A stretch of 64,000 nucleotides of DNA from Henricia sp. BOLD:AAB3569 (taxonomy: Eukaryota; Echinodermata; Asteroidea; Spinulosida; Echinasteridae), in NCBI GenBank assembly GCA_037783545.1, contig JBBELK010000008.1:697001-761000 (forward strand). The letters run 5' to 3'. This document shows positions 1 to 11,214 of the stretch, piece by piece. Below the pieces are notes generated by a model. That model worked only from the letters and a program-made list of their open reading frames with translations, was not told where the DNA came from and searched no databases. The position numbers and the translations under genes are program-made. How positions within the stretch are numbered: position 1 is the first letter of the stretch; every line of letters starts with the position of its first letter.

Positions 1-2947
1 ATCCGGTTCCCTTTATTAAGGACATGTTTAAGTCTCGTCATACCGAAATTTTTCAAAATCTTTGTATCCAATCCCTGATTATTACCCAGCGTAATGACAT
101 TATTTTTCCAGAGGGGTAATTCTTTAGTCTCGTTAATACATGAAAAATCTTCATCAAGTTTTCCACCCACTTCAGTAAAGGTACAAATTAACTTCTTATA
201 TACAGGTGGTATACTGCTAGTACTTACTTTAGGATTAACAAAAACATACCATCCCAGATCATCAATTCCACTTGCCTTATGAACAAAAAACTCAAAAAGA
301 CATTTCCACTTGCCAGACCCCTCCTGAAATCGTTTCAGAGTATTCATATTAAGCGCTTGGATTTTTAAACGTATGTCGACTACTGCCACACCTCCTATAT
401 TTTTTGAACCTATCATAGTATCCCGTTTTATTTTATCCGGTTTATTCCCCCAGACAAATGACCACTTAATTTTCTCCATTTAATCGATATATTCATCTGG
501 ACAATGTACTATGGATCCATGGTAAGACAAACCCGCTCCAATATAACTATTAATAACAATCGCTTTGCCCTTCATTGTTAAATCTCTCATTTTCCATTTA
601 TCCAAAACATTCTTCATTTTCACGATTCTGGGTTCCCAATTTCTTTGCGTAGTGTCCACATTTCCAAAATAAATTCCCAAGATTTTAATACAATCATTTA
701 CCCACGTAAACCCTCCAGGTGTATCGGATCGATCTTTCCATTTCCCTACCCACAATCCAGTTGACTTTTGAACATTGATCTTTGAACCCGAACCTTTACT
801 GTAAGTATCAAAAATTCCTTCCAAGGCTTCAAATTCTTCGTTCGCACTAACAAAAATCGTCGCATCGTCAGCATGTTGAACAAGCTTTAAAGTGTCGCCA
901 TTTGGTAAGTGTATCCCTCTCATTATCTTATTATTCCTAATTAAACATGCCAGTCCTTCAGCGCAAATCGTATATAGTAAGGGCGATAGAGGGCAGCCTT
1001 GTCTTATGCCTCTATATACTTTAAAGGGTTCTGTAACGAAATTGTTTACTATAACTGAACTAACAGGATCATTATATAATATCTTAACCCATTTAATTAA
1101 ATTATGAGGAATTCCCATTTTTACCATAACACTAAACATGTAAGTCCATTCAATTCTATCGAAGGCCTTCTCTTGGTCTACGCTAAGTAGAGCACCTTTT
1201 TTGTTTTCACCGTTAACATAGAAAATAGCGTCCCTCAAAATCATCAGATTGTCTTTAATATTTCTCCCTTGAACCCCACAAGTTTGCTCCTCCCCGATTA
1301 TCATTGGCATAAGTTTTTTTAAACGATTAGTGATAACTTTTGATATTATTTTATAGTCGGTGTTTAATAGACTGATAGGTCTCCAATTTTTTAAATTGCT
1401 CCTTTCCCCTCTATTCTTATAAATCAGTCGTATGAGAGCAACATACATTGAATCAGGAAGTACTCCACTCGTTTTACATTCATTAACTAACTTAAGAAAA
1501 TCATCTTTTATAATATGCCAAAACTGCTGATAGAATTCCAAAGTAATCCCGTCTAGACCAGGTGACTTTCCCTTACTCATTTGACAAATAGCTTGGTAAA
1601 TTTCTTCTTCATTAAAATCCTCCTCCATACTTTGCATAATATCCTCCTCGAAAAATGTACCTTTAATTTCATTCAATATATTCTGAAAATCATCTTCCTT
1701 TAAATTCTGTGACGTATAGAGCTCTTTATAAAAATCGTTAACACATTTACATAGAGAAATGGGGTCACCACAGATTTTACCATTTTTATCTTCGATGTTT
1801 TTGAGAACATTATCATTACTTCTAATATTCTCCATAGTAAGAAAAAACTTGGTCGGCTTTTCGCCTGTCATTTTTTTGGTATGCATCCTGATCCTGGATT
1901 TTTCCCAATCTTTAACTTCCTCAGCTTTTATTTTTTTTTCTGAACTTCCTTGATAGCCTCTGGATTAGTAGTACCGGCTTGTAACATAGTCTGCAATTGT
2001 TTTTGTAAAAGAGCCTTATATTTACCGGTTTTATAATATTTTTCGCTACTGTACTCTCTCAGGATTTCCTTAACTTTGGCCTTTCCCATATCCCACCAAC
2101 CTCGGACATGCGCATAACGACCTTTTTTTGTTTTCCAAAAATCCCAAAAGATCTTAACACGACTCTGGCAATCATCGTCATCCAAAATATCATTACTCAA
2201 AACCCACCGCCCAGGTCCCCGTGCAACCTCATTACTAGTTATACGATAACTTAAAGCAAAATGGTCGGCAAAACCCACAGCAATCACATTTGCATATGAA
2301 ACATAAGAAAAGAGGTTCCTAGAAATTAAAGCATAATCAATTCTGCTGCATTTTTTAGTGGCATTGTGATAAAAGGTAAAACCGTCTTGATTCGGATATA
2401 GTCTCCTCCATACATCTAACATATCGTTATGAAAGATAAAATTCCGAAGTTCCCTCGTGCTATTATCATAATGATGATTGTTATCAAGTTGGCAATTGAA
2501 GTCACCGTTAATAATCCAATTACCCTTTACCTCTAAAAAGTTCGACAGAGATTTAAAAAATTGTTTCCTAACCGTCATAATATTAGGAGCATACACACAT
2601 CCAAAACTAAGAGTGATGTTATCCCAGACAACATCCGCCATGACAATACGACCATCACCATCACTTTTTTTATTAAGAAATTTAATTCCACTCTTTTGTG
2701 ATGCTAAAATAGCAACTCCTTTTGAGTTCCTTTCCCCATGACTGAAAACGATTTCTCCTCCCCACTGCTTCCTCCATATTTTTTCATCCCCAACAATGCT
2801 GTGAGTTTCTTGGAGACAAACAATGTTACATTTTTCTCTCCTTAAATGATTAAAAAGAATGTCCCTTTTCTTATCGTCTCTAAGCCCATTGACGTTAAGA
2901 GTTGCTAATTTTAGCATCACAAAAAGTAAGATTACAATACCCCTCAT
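1..2947 (-). pseudogene. LINE C ORF2: APE endonuclease + reverse transcriptase, frameshifted and with one stop
   Basis: The first part (2947-1928) is an apurinic/apyrimidinic-type endonuclease that would nick target DNA: it shows LNVNG, LQETHS, GDFN, SRIDYALIS and a final DH (ADHFALS). The second part (1886-483) is the reverse transcriptase, with NWRPISLLN, QEKAFDR, GIRQGCPLSP and the catalytic box HADD (usually YADD) at about residue 337 of that segment. A TAA at 480-482 interrupts it, but the same frame stays open from 479 to the window edge. The endonuclease and RT frames differ by one base at a run of nine A (minus strand, about 1930-1938), where one extra A would align them. It starts 25 nt after ORF1 ends. 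Homopolymer error, decay, or ribosomal slippage on the A run are all possible. Confidence 0.85.
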
Positions 2948-2972
2948 GATTTAAATTCAAAGGAAACACAAA

Positions 2973-4454
2973 TTAGTTTGTATTTTCGCGTTGACGTGCA
3001 CCGCGACCGCGTCCTATATATGGTTGAACTCGTCTGCTGGTAAGAGTCTGGGATCCCGACCCCCTCTTCTTCCTATAGTGTATAGAACCCCGTCTAAAAT
3101 ATGGCACGTAGTCGGGATCTGGTTCCTGTGAGTCCATGGTTTCTCCTTCCCCTGTGTCTTTTTCCTCACTACCTTTCGTTTGTTCATTTGCGTTCTTTTG
3201 CGTTTGGGTGTTTGTGCGGTTCTCATCGACAACCTGTGCCCAACTCTTGGTTCCTTTGGATGTGCTGGGTTGGTCCTCCGTACTATTTCCCGTGGGTTTT
3301 CCTTTGTCTTCCTTATTATTATTATTATCGCTAGGTCTCGTGTCATTTCGATTTTCCTCGGCTGTGTTCGTTTTGGTTCCTTCCTGGTCTCGATTCCCTC
3401 GTTCTTGTGACGCGGAGTTGCTCTGGCTTGTTGTCCCTTTGTGTGGATTCGCTTGTTTCTTTTTTGCTCGTCCCTTTGTCTTCTCTCCCACCATTTCACT
3501 CTTCTTTGTTTGTGCATTGTTATCCCGCGTCTTTTCTTCTTCTTCCGCATCCTCAAAATCACTCTGTGAAGCCCCTTCGTGTCTCTTCTTTTCGTCTCGT
3601 CCCGCCGTCTCCTCTTCTTTCTTTTCACTCTCCTTTGTTTGTGCATTGTTGTCCCGTGTCTTGTCCTTGTCTTTCGCAGCCTCTTCTCGGTGTGGAACTC
3701 CTTCTTGTTTTTGGTCGTCATCCTCGTCTATTCCTTCCACATCTACCTCTGATCCTTCATCTGTGTCCGCAATGTCGCTGTCGTCTTCTTCTTCTTCTTC
3801 TGACGTGTCGTAGTTGAATGTCTTCTTGGTTTGCTGCGCGTTTTCGTATCTTGCATGTTCATCCGCTCTATGGCCGCGCTGTCCGCATCTGAAACACTTC
3901 CCTCTCGAATCACAATCCCGCGCCAGGTGCCCCGGTCTACTGCAAAGTCTGCACGTCTTTATCTGTCCTTTATGCCTCACGGGTAAATTAAAATTCCCAA
4001 CTCTAACAAAGCTGGGAATTAACTTTTTGATGTTTTTGACAAGTAGACTCCGGACGCCAGTCTCCACCGTATCATCGAAAGCGTGCGTTTGATGACGTAT
4101 GTTAGCTACTGTACCGTACTGCGACAATGCTGCCATTACAGTCTGATCGGCCATTTCATACGGTGCCATTACATATACTACTGCCGAGTTCTGCACGTTC
4201 ACTCTTTCACATGGAATTACAATACCGCCGGTTTTAATCCCACTGGCCGCGATTCTTTCACAGCTGACCTCACTATCAAGCGTGACATTGTACCACCCTG
4301 TGGCTAACTCAGCTATGCATTTTGTTCTCCCTTCAGTGCCCAGCTCTTTGTTCGTTGCGAGATAGACCTCGTGTGGCGTTACTGCAAAATCTCTTGGGCG
4401 GAACCGAATTGTGTTCTCTCGTCTCAATTCATGTCTGTACAGTCTGTACTCCAT
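2973..4454 (-). CDS. LINE C ORF1: nucleic-acid-binding zinc-knuckle protein (493 aa)
   Basis: ORF1 proteins of this LINE group bind element RNA. Residues about 45-150 are an unassigned, possibly RRM-like fold. Two knuckles follow: CRLCSRPGHLARDC (168-181) and CFRCGQRGHRADEH (187-200), the second ending in His instead of the usual Cys. Residues about 215-450 are very acidic then charged and low-complexity (E/D/K/T/N-rich). The tail is basic (RRVQPYIGRGRGARQ). The ATG at 4454 has a good context (AACATGG) and is the first Met. Long open frames on the opposite strand and in the next frame here come from the biased composition and are not genes. Confidence 0.85.
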   Translation of the reverse strand: MEYRLYRHELRRENTIRFRPRDFAVTPHEVYLATNKELGTEGRTKCIAELATGWYNVTLDSEVSCERIAASGIKTGGIVIPCERVNVQNSAVVYVMAPYEMADQTVMAALSQYGTVANIRHQTHAFDDTVETGVRSLLVKNIKKLIPSFVRVGNFNLPVRHKGQIKTCRLCSRPGHLARDCDSRGKCFRCGQRGHRADEHARYENAQQTKKTFNYDTSEEEEEDDSDIADTDEGSEVDVEGIDEDDDQKQEGVPHREEAAKDKDKTRDNNAQTKESEKKEEETAGRDEKKRHEGASQSDFEDAEEEEKTRDNNAQTKKSEMVGEKTKGRAKKKQANPHKGTTSQSNSASQERGNRDQEGTKTNTAEENRNDTRPSDNNNNKEDKGKPTGNSTEDQPSTSKGTKSWAQVVDENRTNTQTQKNANEQTKGSEEKDTGEGETMDSQEPDPDYVPYFRRGSIHYRKKRGSGSQTLTSRRVQPYIGRGRGARQRENTN

Positions 4455-4694
4455 GTTGTTTACTGCAGCGTGACGGGCAAAGATGGCGTCGGCGTGATTT
4501 CGCCAAGCCTGCCCCTGAAAACTTCCACCTAAAATATGTCCCTTTAGCGACGATTACTTCGCTCGAAAAAAGGCAAATAGTCAACCAAAACTAAAACAGA
4601 ACGTACCCTCAGCACAAAAACAATCAGAATCGATCCCAAAGCACGGATTTTGGAGGCTTTTTCCTGGAGCCGATGTACAGACGGTGCTCGCGAC
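4455..4694 (-). other. LINE C 5' untranslated region
   Basis: About 240 nt upstream of ORF1 with no ORF of note. The exact 5' end is not visible; the sequence runs into the (ATT)n tract. Confidence 0.4.

Positions 4695-4751
<57 letters not shown>
4695..4751. repeat. (ATT)n microsatellite between LINE C and gypsy remnant 1
   Basis: Uninterrupted TTA/ATT triplets for about 57 bp. It is the exact boundary between LINE C and the truncated gypsy gag. Confidence 0.97.
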
Positions 4752-4754
<3 letters not shown>

Positions 4755-5229
4755 GGCGGCGACAGTTTGCAGGGGAAACCCTAAGAGAATTTTCCCTTGC
4801 TCTCCAGGAGACCCTGAGTAGAATACAGCAGCGGGACCCTGATGCAGTTGGTAGACCAGACCAGCTTGTGCGCGACAGGTTTATCGCTGGTATCGCAGAC
4901 ATCGACACCCAAAGGATGATTCGCATGGAACTGCGGAGGAGGCCAGGCATGACGTTCTAGGATGCTCGTAAAGGTTCTTCATCCAAGGCCAGCTAAAAGT
5001 ACTCCAGGCCACACTCCAGACCACTGTTCAACAACAGCACGAAATGGCCAAGATGATGGCTGCAATGCAACCCGATATGAGCCAGCTACGATTACCACCT
5101 GCGGCCAAGGGTAACCTTATCTGCCTGCAGTGTGATCAGCCTGGTCACATGGCACGAGAATGCCCACAGAACCCCAGAAGGCGCCAGAGCAGGCCTTTTT
5201 ACTCACAACCCCCCACACCTCAGTTAAAC
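4752..5229 (+). pseudogene. gypsy 1 gag remnant with CCHC zinc knuckle
   Basis: Capsid-like residues (REFSLALQETLSRIQQRD, RDRFIAGIAD) are open to a stop near 4958. After a frame break a knuckle appears at about 5119-5160: CLQCDQPGHMAREC (CX2CX4HX4C), the nucleocapsid motif. The N-terminal half of gag is absent. Confidence 0.75.
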
Positions 5230-5717
5230 TAGAATGTTCCAGTGTCGAGGGCCAGACAATGGAACACTCTAAAATAACACGGAAAGCCATCAGAACAGAT
5301 GAAGAGGCAGTGGGCAAGTGTATTTATGCCGATGTTGCCATTGAAGGAGTCGTGATCCCCAGCCTGATAGATACGGGTTCACATGTCTCTACTTTGACAG
5401 ATGAGATATTCAAGAAATATTTCCATGGCAACATTAGCACCTGCAGCCTTGATAGTTCCTCTGTCCGTCTTGCGGCAGCAAATGGCCTATAGATCCCATA
5501 CCAAGGAGTGGTAGAGGTTAATATCTGCATGATGGGACTTTCTCTCGAGAAGGCAGTTTTCTTTGTCTTGAAGCCGTCAGTAAATAAGCGTGTTCCCTGT
5601 CTGATTGGTATCAACATACTCCGTAGATGCCCAGATGTTTTTACCAAGGTCTCCGCCTCCCCTTGTCTCCAGACCGATCCTACAACCGTAGACTCTAGGT
5701 TTTCCCCAGGGAAGTAG
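5230..5717 (+). pseudogene. gypsy 1 aspartic protease remnant
   Basis: Retropepsin-like segment with the active-site motif LIDTGSHVS at about 5365. A TAG near 5490 interrupts it; the same frame continues (GVVEVNICMMGL, CLIGINILRR) to a stop near 5717. Such proteases cleave the element's own polyprotein. Confidence 0.7.
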
Positions 5718-6138
5718 AATGACCCATCTCCTAGACCGAGGAACCTTGTGTTGTGGCAGCTGTTCGTCGTCCACTAATCATCCCAGCTGGCACATAAATG
5801 ATTATTCCCGGAAAATGTACCAGGTCATATTGGGACGAAGACGCTGTATTGATAGAAGCAACCCCGTCAAAGTTTCTCCCTAAACATCTCATGGTAGCAA
5901 AGAGCGTCTGCACGGTCCAAGATGGACTAGTTCCAGTTAGAGTTGCTAACCCAAACCTGTGGGATGTTAAGGTTCAACGTGGAATGAAATTGGCCCAGGT
6001 GAGCTACATTGATGATGTATTGGAGGGTGACTTTGCCTCTATGCACCTTCAGCTGGTTGAGCAGGGAGTGAGGGAGGTAGAGGTATCTCTGTCTGACCAG
6101 GTAGAACCCGACCCAGGTCTTACTACTTCAGAACTGTG
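5718..6138 (+). other. gypsy 1 protease-RT linker
   Basis: A frame-shifted piece at 5798-6139 (VANPNLWDVKVQRGMKLAQV) looks like the region that links protease to RT in Ty3/gypsy polyproteins. It overlaps the start of the RT frame. Confidence 0.5.
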
Positions 6139-7599
6139 AATGTCGACAGAGATTCACTGAAAACAGAATATTTCAAAACTCTGAGCCGTCTCCTTCACAA
6201 ACATCAAAATGTTTTCTCGAAGAGCGAAGATGATTTTGGCACCACCAGAGCCGTACAGCACACAATCCCCACAATGAGTGCAGGGCCTATTAAGGAGCGG
6301 CATCGTAGGATCCCATCTCACCTATATCAGGAGGTTAAAGAGCATCTTGCAACTCTCCCACGAAAGGGAGTAATTCGAGAAAGCTGTGGCCAATGGGCGG
6401 CCCCAATGGTCTTGGTACGGAAAAAATCCGGCGTGCTACGCCTCTGCGTCGACTACAGGCGGCTCAATTCAGTGACCATCCCTGATGCCTTTCCCCTCCT
6501 AATAATAGACGAATCCCTAGATGCCATACGTGGTGCCAAGTATTTCTCGACCATCGACATGGCAAGTGGCTATTGGCAGATTGCCATGGACCCCGCGGAC
6601 AGGCCAAAGACCGCCTTCACAACACCGATGGGTCTGTTTGAGTTTAACCGGATGCCGTTTGGCCTAAGCAATGCTCCAGCAACATTCCAGAGGTTCATGG
6701 AGCGCTGCTTTGGGGATCAGGCTTGTGAGACCCTCATGTTCTATCTCGATGATGTCATAATATTTTCTCAGGATTTCCCATCTCATATGCAAAGGCTCGA
6801 CATGGTGTTCTCTCGACTGGCCAAGCACGGCCTGAAAGCCAAACTGTCTAAATGCCACCTTCTGAAAACATCTGTCCATTTCCTTGGCCACGTAGCTTCC
6901 GCGGATGGCATTGGTACAGATCCCGGGAAGTGTTCAGCGTTGAAAGAGTGGCCAGTCCCCACCTCTCCAAAGGCAGTCAGGCGGTTTCCAGGCTTCACTG
7001 GCTATTATCGGCGGTTCATTAAAGATTGCTCCAAGATCGCACAGCCACTTTTTGCCCTGACTAGCCAACCTAAGAAGACCCAGACGAAAACAACATTCCA
7101 CTGGACCCCAGAATGTCAGCATGCATTTGATACGCCTCAAGTCCCACCGATACTGGCTTACCCAGACTACTCAAAGCCGTTCGTGCTGTACACAGATGCT
7201 AGCAACCAGGGTCTTGGTGCCATACTTTCCCAAGTGCAGAATGGAAAAGAAAGGGTCATCGCTTATGCCAGCAGGGCTTTGGGGAAGGCAGAGCGGAACG
7301 ATGCATACTACAGTGCATTCAAGTTGGAGCTACTTGCACTGAAGTGGGCAATCACCGAGAAATTAAAGGAATACCTAATGGGAGCGAAGTTTACTGTGGT
7401 CAACATTCCCCTTGTACATCTGAACACTGCCCAGCTTCGAGCAGTTGAACAGCGCTGGGTTGCCCGACATGGTACTTTCCAGTTTGACATCAAATATCGC
7501 CCCGGTAAGAAGAACAACGCCATGCCCTTTCGAGGTTTCCCTGTCTTGAAAGCCCAGATGATCAGGTCGGAGAGGATACGGATGATCTCATCACAGTAG
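6136..7599 (+). pseudogene. gypsy 1 reverse transcriptase and RNase H (487 codons open)
   Basis: The longest open piece of this element. RT motifs: LRLCVDYRRLN, FSTIDMASGYWQI, MPFGLSNAPATFQ and FYLDDVIIFS (catalytic YLDD). The thumb shows FLGHVASADGI and GYYRRFI. RNase H begins with FVLYTDASNQGLGAILS, but the later position usually read as TDNxPL is VNIPLV, so a catalytic Asp appears lost. The frame ends at 7599. RT copies RNA to cDNA; RNase H removes the RNA strand. Confidence 0.85.
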
Positions 7600-9339
7600 C
7601 AGTTGTGAAGGGCTTCTTTGATGGTTTGAGACCCGATTGTTTCCCATGTCCATCATTAGATGTATATCTCATCGCCACGATGCCAGGGTTGTCGCCCAGA
7701 GAGCTGGCCAAGCTACAACGAAGTGACACGGGCAAAACTCAGCCAAATGTCTAAAAAGATCCTTGGGGAGCAGAAGAAGCTAGTCTTCCTCGATGGTGTC
7801 CTCTACCGAGTTGTGCAGGACCTAAAACAGCTGGAAGAAATGAAGCAGTTGGTGCTGCCGGAGTGTTTACGGAGAGATGTTCTGACTGAGCTGCATGACC
7901 AATCTGGCCACATGGGGCCTGAACGCACCCAAGAGTCAATAAGAAGACGGTTCTTCTGGCCGAAGATGGCAACTTCAGCACGCGAATGGTGCAAGTCCTG
8001 TAAGCGATGTGCCCTACGTAAAAAAATCCACCACACAAAAAGCCCTACTGGTAGCCATCAAAACCTCAGCACCTCTCCAATTAGTGGCCCTTGATTTCCT
8101 GTCATTGGAGCGATCATCTGGTTAACGTGCTGGTGATCACTGATCACTTTACCAAATTGGCAGTTGCAGTCCCAACTAAAGATCAGACGGCTGCAACTAC
8201 CGTGAAGCCCCTGTGGAAAGCATTCATAATTCCCTAAGGCATGCCGGCCAGAATCCATTCGGACCAGGGTGCCAATTTCGAATCCAACATGGTGAAACAG
8301 CTTTGTCAACTTTACGGCACACAAAAAACCCACACAACCCCATATCACCCGCAAGGGAATGGCATTTGCGAGAGGTTCAATCGTACCCTTCTGGATCTCA
8401 TAGGTACGCTAGAGACCGACAAGAAACATCGATGAGCAGAATACCTCCCTGAGCTCTACACCTGTCATGAATACCTACACCTGTAATGACACAACGGGTT
8501 ATACACCACACTACCTCATGTTTGGTCGGCATGGCATGCTCCCTGTTGATTTGATGGGCCGACAGAGGAAGAAGGCAGCGGCAGTACAGAAGAGTTGGTT
8601 TCAAAGCACCACTCGCGCCTTCGTTTCGTGGAGAAAGTTGCCAGGCAAGCTCGTGATTCGAGAGCCGAGACCCAGAAGCGAATGTATGATAAGAAGGCCA
8701 AACACCTACCCTTGCTTTCAGGAGAGAGAGTACTGGTACGACTTCGAGGTTTGAAGGGTCGGTCGAAGATACAAGACCGTTGGGAGTCGATTCCCTATGT
8801 CATCGTCCGACAACCGAACCCCGACATACACCTGTGTACGAGGTTGAACAGGAAGGGACGAAGAAGAAGAAGACTCTTCATCGGAATGCCCTCACCGTGT
8901 GCCGGCTCAGATCAGATCCAGTACCACAAGACGCCCCTCAACCAAATGTCAGTCCCACTCCAGATAATTTGAATCCTCCAAGTACGAGTAAACTCAACCC
9001 AAATGCACCAGCTTTCCATACCACGGGTTGGCTAATCACAACGACTGTTCCCCAACCAAGAGCATGCAGGAAGCTGCCTTTAGTCCCAGCACCAGCAAAA
9101 CCGGTTGACGAGCCACCCAAGTGCATCCACCCTCCCCGCCGACAGCTTCCAACACCACCTATTGCGCATGACCCAGTTGCAAACCAACGGGAACACGCCT
9201 GTCCTGCTAGTTAACAAGTTGAACCTGAGGTACCGGAAGACCAGATTCCCCGATTCCAGTGACACCATCCAGGCTACGTCTCCGGCGGTCCACAAGGGTA
9301 ACCCTAGGGAAACCACCTGAAAGGTATTCTGTACAATGA
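7600..9339 (+). pseudogene. gypsy 1 integrase and C-terminal tail, broken
   Basis: The zinc-binding HHCC domain is visible (LHDQSGHMGPERTQES, CKSCKRC) at about 7885-8020. The DDE core is split by frameshifts and stops: ALDFLSLER near 8088, [10 protein letters not shown] near 8256, and [14 protein letters not shown] near 8343-8385 supplies the Glu. Past 8440 frames change repeatedly; the last piece ends at a TGA at 9337-9339. Confidence 0.75.
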
Positions 9340-10289
9340 CATTCTAGGCCCAATTTCGTTTTTGTTAATCATCAATTTGTTTTACTTATTGACGAGGACG
9401 TCAATGGACAAGCGCTGGAGAGTGTAAACAGTGCCCCATTAAATTGTTACAAGAGCAGATCTTTTGACACCACCCCACCCCCTTTTTTTAAAACTGTATT
9501 TTGTATAACAGTTCCATTGACAGGTCCGGTAAAGCCTAATCCTAAGAATTCGCAATAACTTATCACCCCTCCCAGAAAGTGGACTAGCCCTTGAGCCACG
9601 AAGGTGTGGTGGTCGGTTTGGTGTTGCCCAGCATTCTTCAGTGCTGTTACAACATCAATTCTGACCACAACTCTTTCGTGTCTCCTTCATTTCAGCTGGC
9701 AATCTTGAGCTCAACCAAAAACACCCCCGTTTACATATATTCAAAAATAATTTTCTTTTTTGAGCCGACAATTTCAATCTTTGATGATCGTAAACTACAT
9801 GCGGCAAAAGATGTGCAACAGGCACGGCGGCCGACGTACAGTGTACATGATACAGTATGTGTGTACGTGCACAGTTCATTCGCATCGAGCGCTAGCGATA
9901 GTCGAAACGTCATCTATCAAAAGTAGAGCTTGCAGACTTTTTGTTTAGAGTGCCCAAGTTCGAAGCATTCATTTTCACATGAATCCACACTTGGGTCATC
10001 CATTCTAAATTGGATTAGGAATATGCCAGCAGAGAAATTTATTCAGGTTACGAAATTTTAATATTTTGTTATCGTTTTGGGAGATAATTATGCATGTATT
10101 ATATATTGTAAAAAAAACATTTTAGTTACCCGATTCACATTCGGGTTCGTTGTAGACTTAAGATTGGACAGAAAGATTTATACACAAAAAACAAAATTTC
10201 GCCCGTGTTATAAGAATAGGCGTTTTAGTCGTGTTGTGCCCGGAAGCTCACATTTGACATTTGCCGCGAGACTTACATAGTCTATAGAC
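9340..10289. other. non-coding stretch after gypsy 1
   Basis: No gene, repeat array or LTR recognised. A pyrimidine block (C- then T-rich) lies at about 9470-9489. Short ORFs here have no protein-like features. Confidence 0.5.
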
Positions 10290-10441
10290 TTTTGAAACGC
10301 ATGGGGCAGCAGACATACCTATCATTTCCCACTGTTTACGTCATTTTGAGCTAAAGTGCGCATGCTCAACATGACACAAACAATGGAAACTCTATGGGAA
10401 TGACTGGTATGTCTGCTGCCCCCACTTTCAAATGGAGTCGA
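10290..10441. mobile_element. small MITE-like palindrome
   Basis: TGGGGCAGCAGACATACC (about 10301) is repeated in inverted orientation near 10407-10428 (GGTATGTCTGCTGCCCC), with further pairing inward (CATTTCCCA/TGGGAATG). Arms about 30 bp, loop about 70 bp. Likely a short inverted-repeat element; target duplication not identified. Confidence 0.55.
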
Positions 10442-10640
10442 TTTTTTTGTTTGATTTAAGCAGGGTTTTTGAGTTATCCAAGTTTGCCTTATCGAGATTT
10501 GACTGTAATTTGTTTAAAACTAACATATCAATTGTCACTAAATACAGTATTGATATGTAAGGGGGTTAGCAAAAACCGGTAACCACTTTTATGCTTTTGC
10601 CATTTTTCATGAAATATAATTTTTGCACAAATTACCAAAG

Positions 10641-10788
10641 CGCCACCGTACAGCTTCAACCTCCCTGCTCAACAGTGCCTTGCCAGAAGATACACATCGA
10701 AATTACTCAACTACAAGGTGTAGTGGCTCCACGAGTGATGCCTTAATCACGGAGAATCAGCCTGCAGTCGACAAGAAACAACCTTCCC
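10641..10788 (+). CDS. possible upstream exon of the BEN-domain gene
   Basis: A 148-nt open segment (KRHRTASTSLLNSALPED...) lies between an acceptor-like CCAAAG and a donor CCC|GTATGT. It would end in phase 1, matching the next candidate exon at 22310. The peptide is Ser/Thr/Asn-rich and unrecognised. Linkage across 11.5 kb of repeats is inference; it may belong to another transcript or be chance. Confidence 0.3.
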
Positions 10789-11169
10789 GTATGTTCTATG
10801 TACATGTTATTCAAGCAAAACACAAATAAAAGAACAGTTGAAATAATAAACACAAATGTAATTTTCCCGAAACCCTCGCCCCACACTCTGTTTGGCAATT
10901 ACTTGCTATTTCAAATGTGTACTGGTCTGTAAAAGAATCAGAGTAAAATCATATTGTGGTATCCAATTTGTGACGTATCCAGCGTTATGCGTGAAACCAC
11001 AGGATATGTCTTATGTTTACCAGTGTCCAATATCTAGGAAATTGGCTCTGAATAATTAATAGCCATTTTCCAAGGTACTGGGTGGATTGCAATAAATTAT
11101 ACAGTCTGAGATTGGTCTAAAGGCAAAGCCGGCTAATGCGGTGTCGTCTAATAACACAATCTTTAACTA
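10789..11169. other. non-coding stretch
   Basis: No gene or repeat recognised apart from a GAGATTGGTCTAA word near 11107 that recurs, inverted, next to the right copy of the 45-bp repeat at 19048. Confidence 0.4.
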
Positions 11170-11214
11170 AGGCGCGAGGTCAAAATTGAAACGGTTTGTA
11201 TACCGGGAACCGGT
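11170..11214 (+). repeat. 45-bp inverted repeat, left copy
   Basis: These 45 bases are a perfect reverse complement of 19048-19092 (core CGGTTTGTATACCGGGAACC). The similarity continues weakly inward (CTGAAAACCGTG words in both). The two copies bracket 7.9 kb that holds the tandem array, and could be the ends of a decayed DNA transposon. Confidence 0.7.

Larger units (their letters stand above)
1..4690 (-). mobile_element. Tx1-like non-LTR retrotransposon (LINE element C), 3' end outside window
   Basis: Read on the minus strand this is a two-ORF LINE: ORF1 (zinc-knuckle protein), then ORF2 (AP endonuclease plus reverse transcriptase), running off the left edge. The endonuclease start (TLNVNGLR), the CCHC ORF1 and the RT motifs fit the L1/Tx1 group; Tx1 is my preference because of the zinc-knuckle ORF1, but no tree was made. 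The 5' end lies between the ORF1 start and the (ATT)n tract near 4695. ORF1 is open, ORF2 has one frameshift and one stop, so this copy is probably dead. The 3' end and any target duplication are outside the window. Confidence 0.85.
4752..9339 (+). mobile_element. Ty3/gypsy LTR retrotransposon remnant 1 (no LTRs seen)
   Basis: Order is partial gag, CCHC knuckle, protease, RT, RNase H, integrase, then a C-terminal tail ending RRSTRV...PPERYSVQ at a TGA (9337-9339). That is the Ty3/gypsy order (integrase last). The 5' LTR and most of gag are missing, cut at the (ATT)n tract. No 3' LTR was recognised after 9339. Several stops and frame changes show this is an old, inactive copy. Confidence 0.85.

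Noticed and set aside
3014..3817. Long basic ORF on minus and Ser/Phe-rich ORFs on plus across LINE C ORF1
   Set aside because: Shadows of the acidic, low-complexity region of ORF1.
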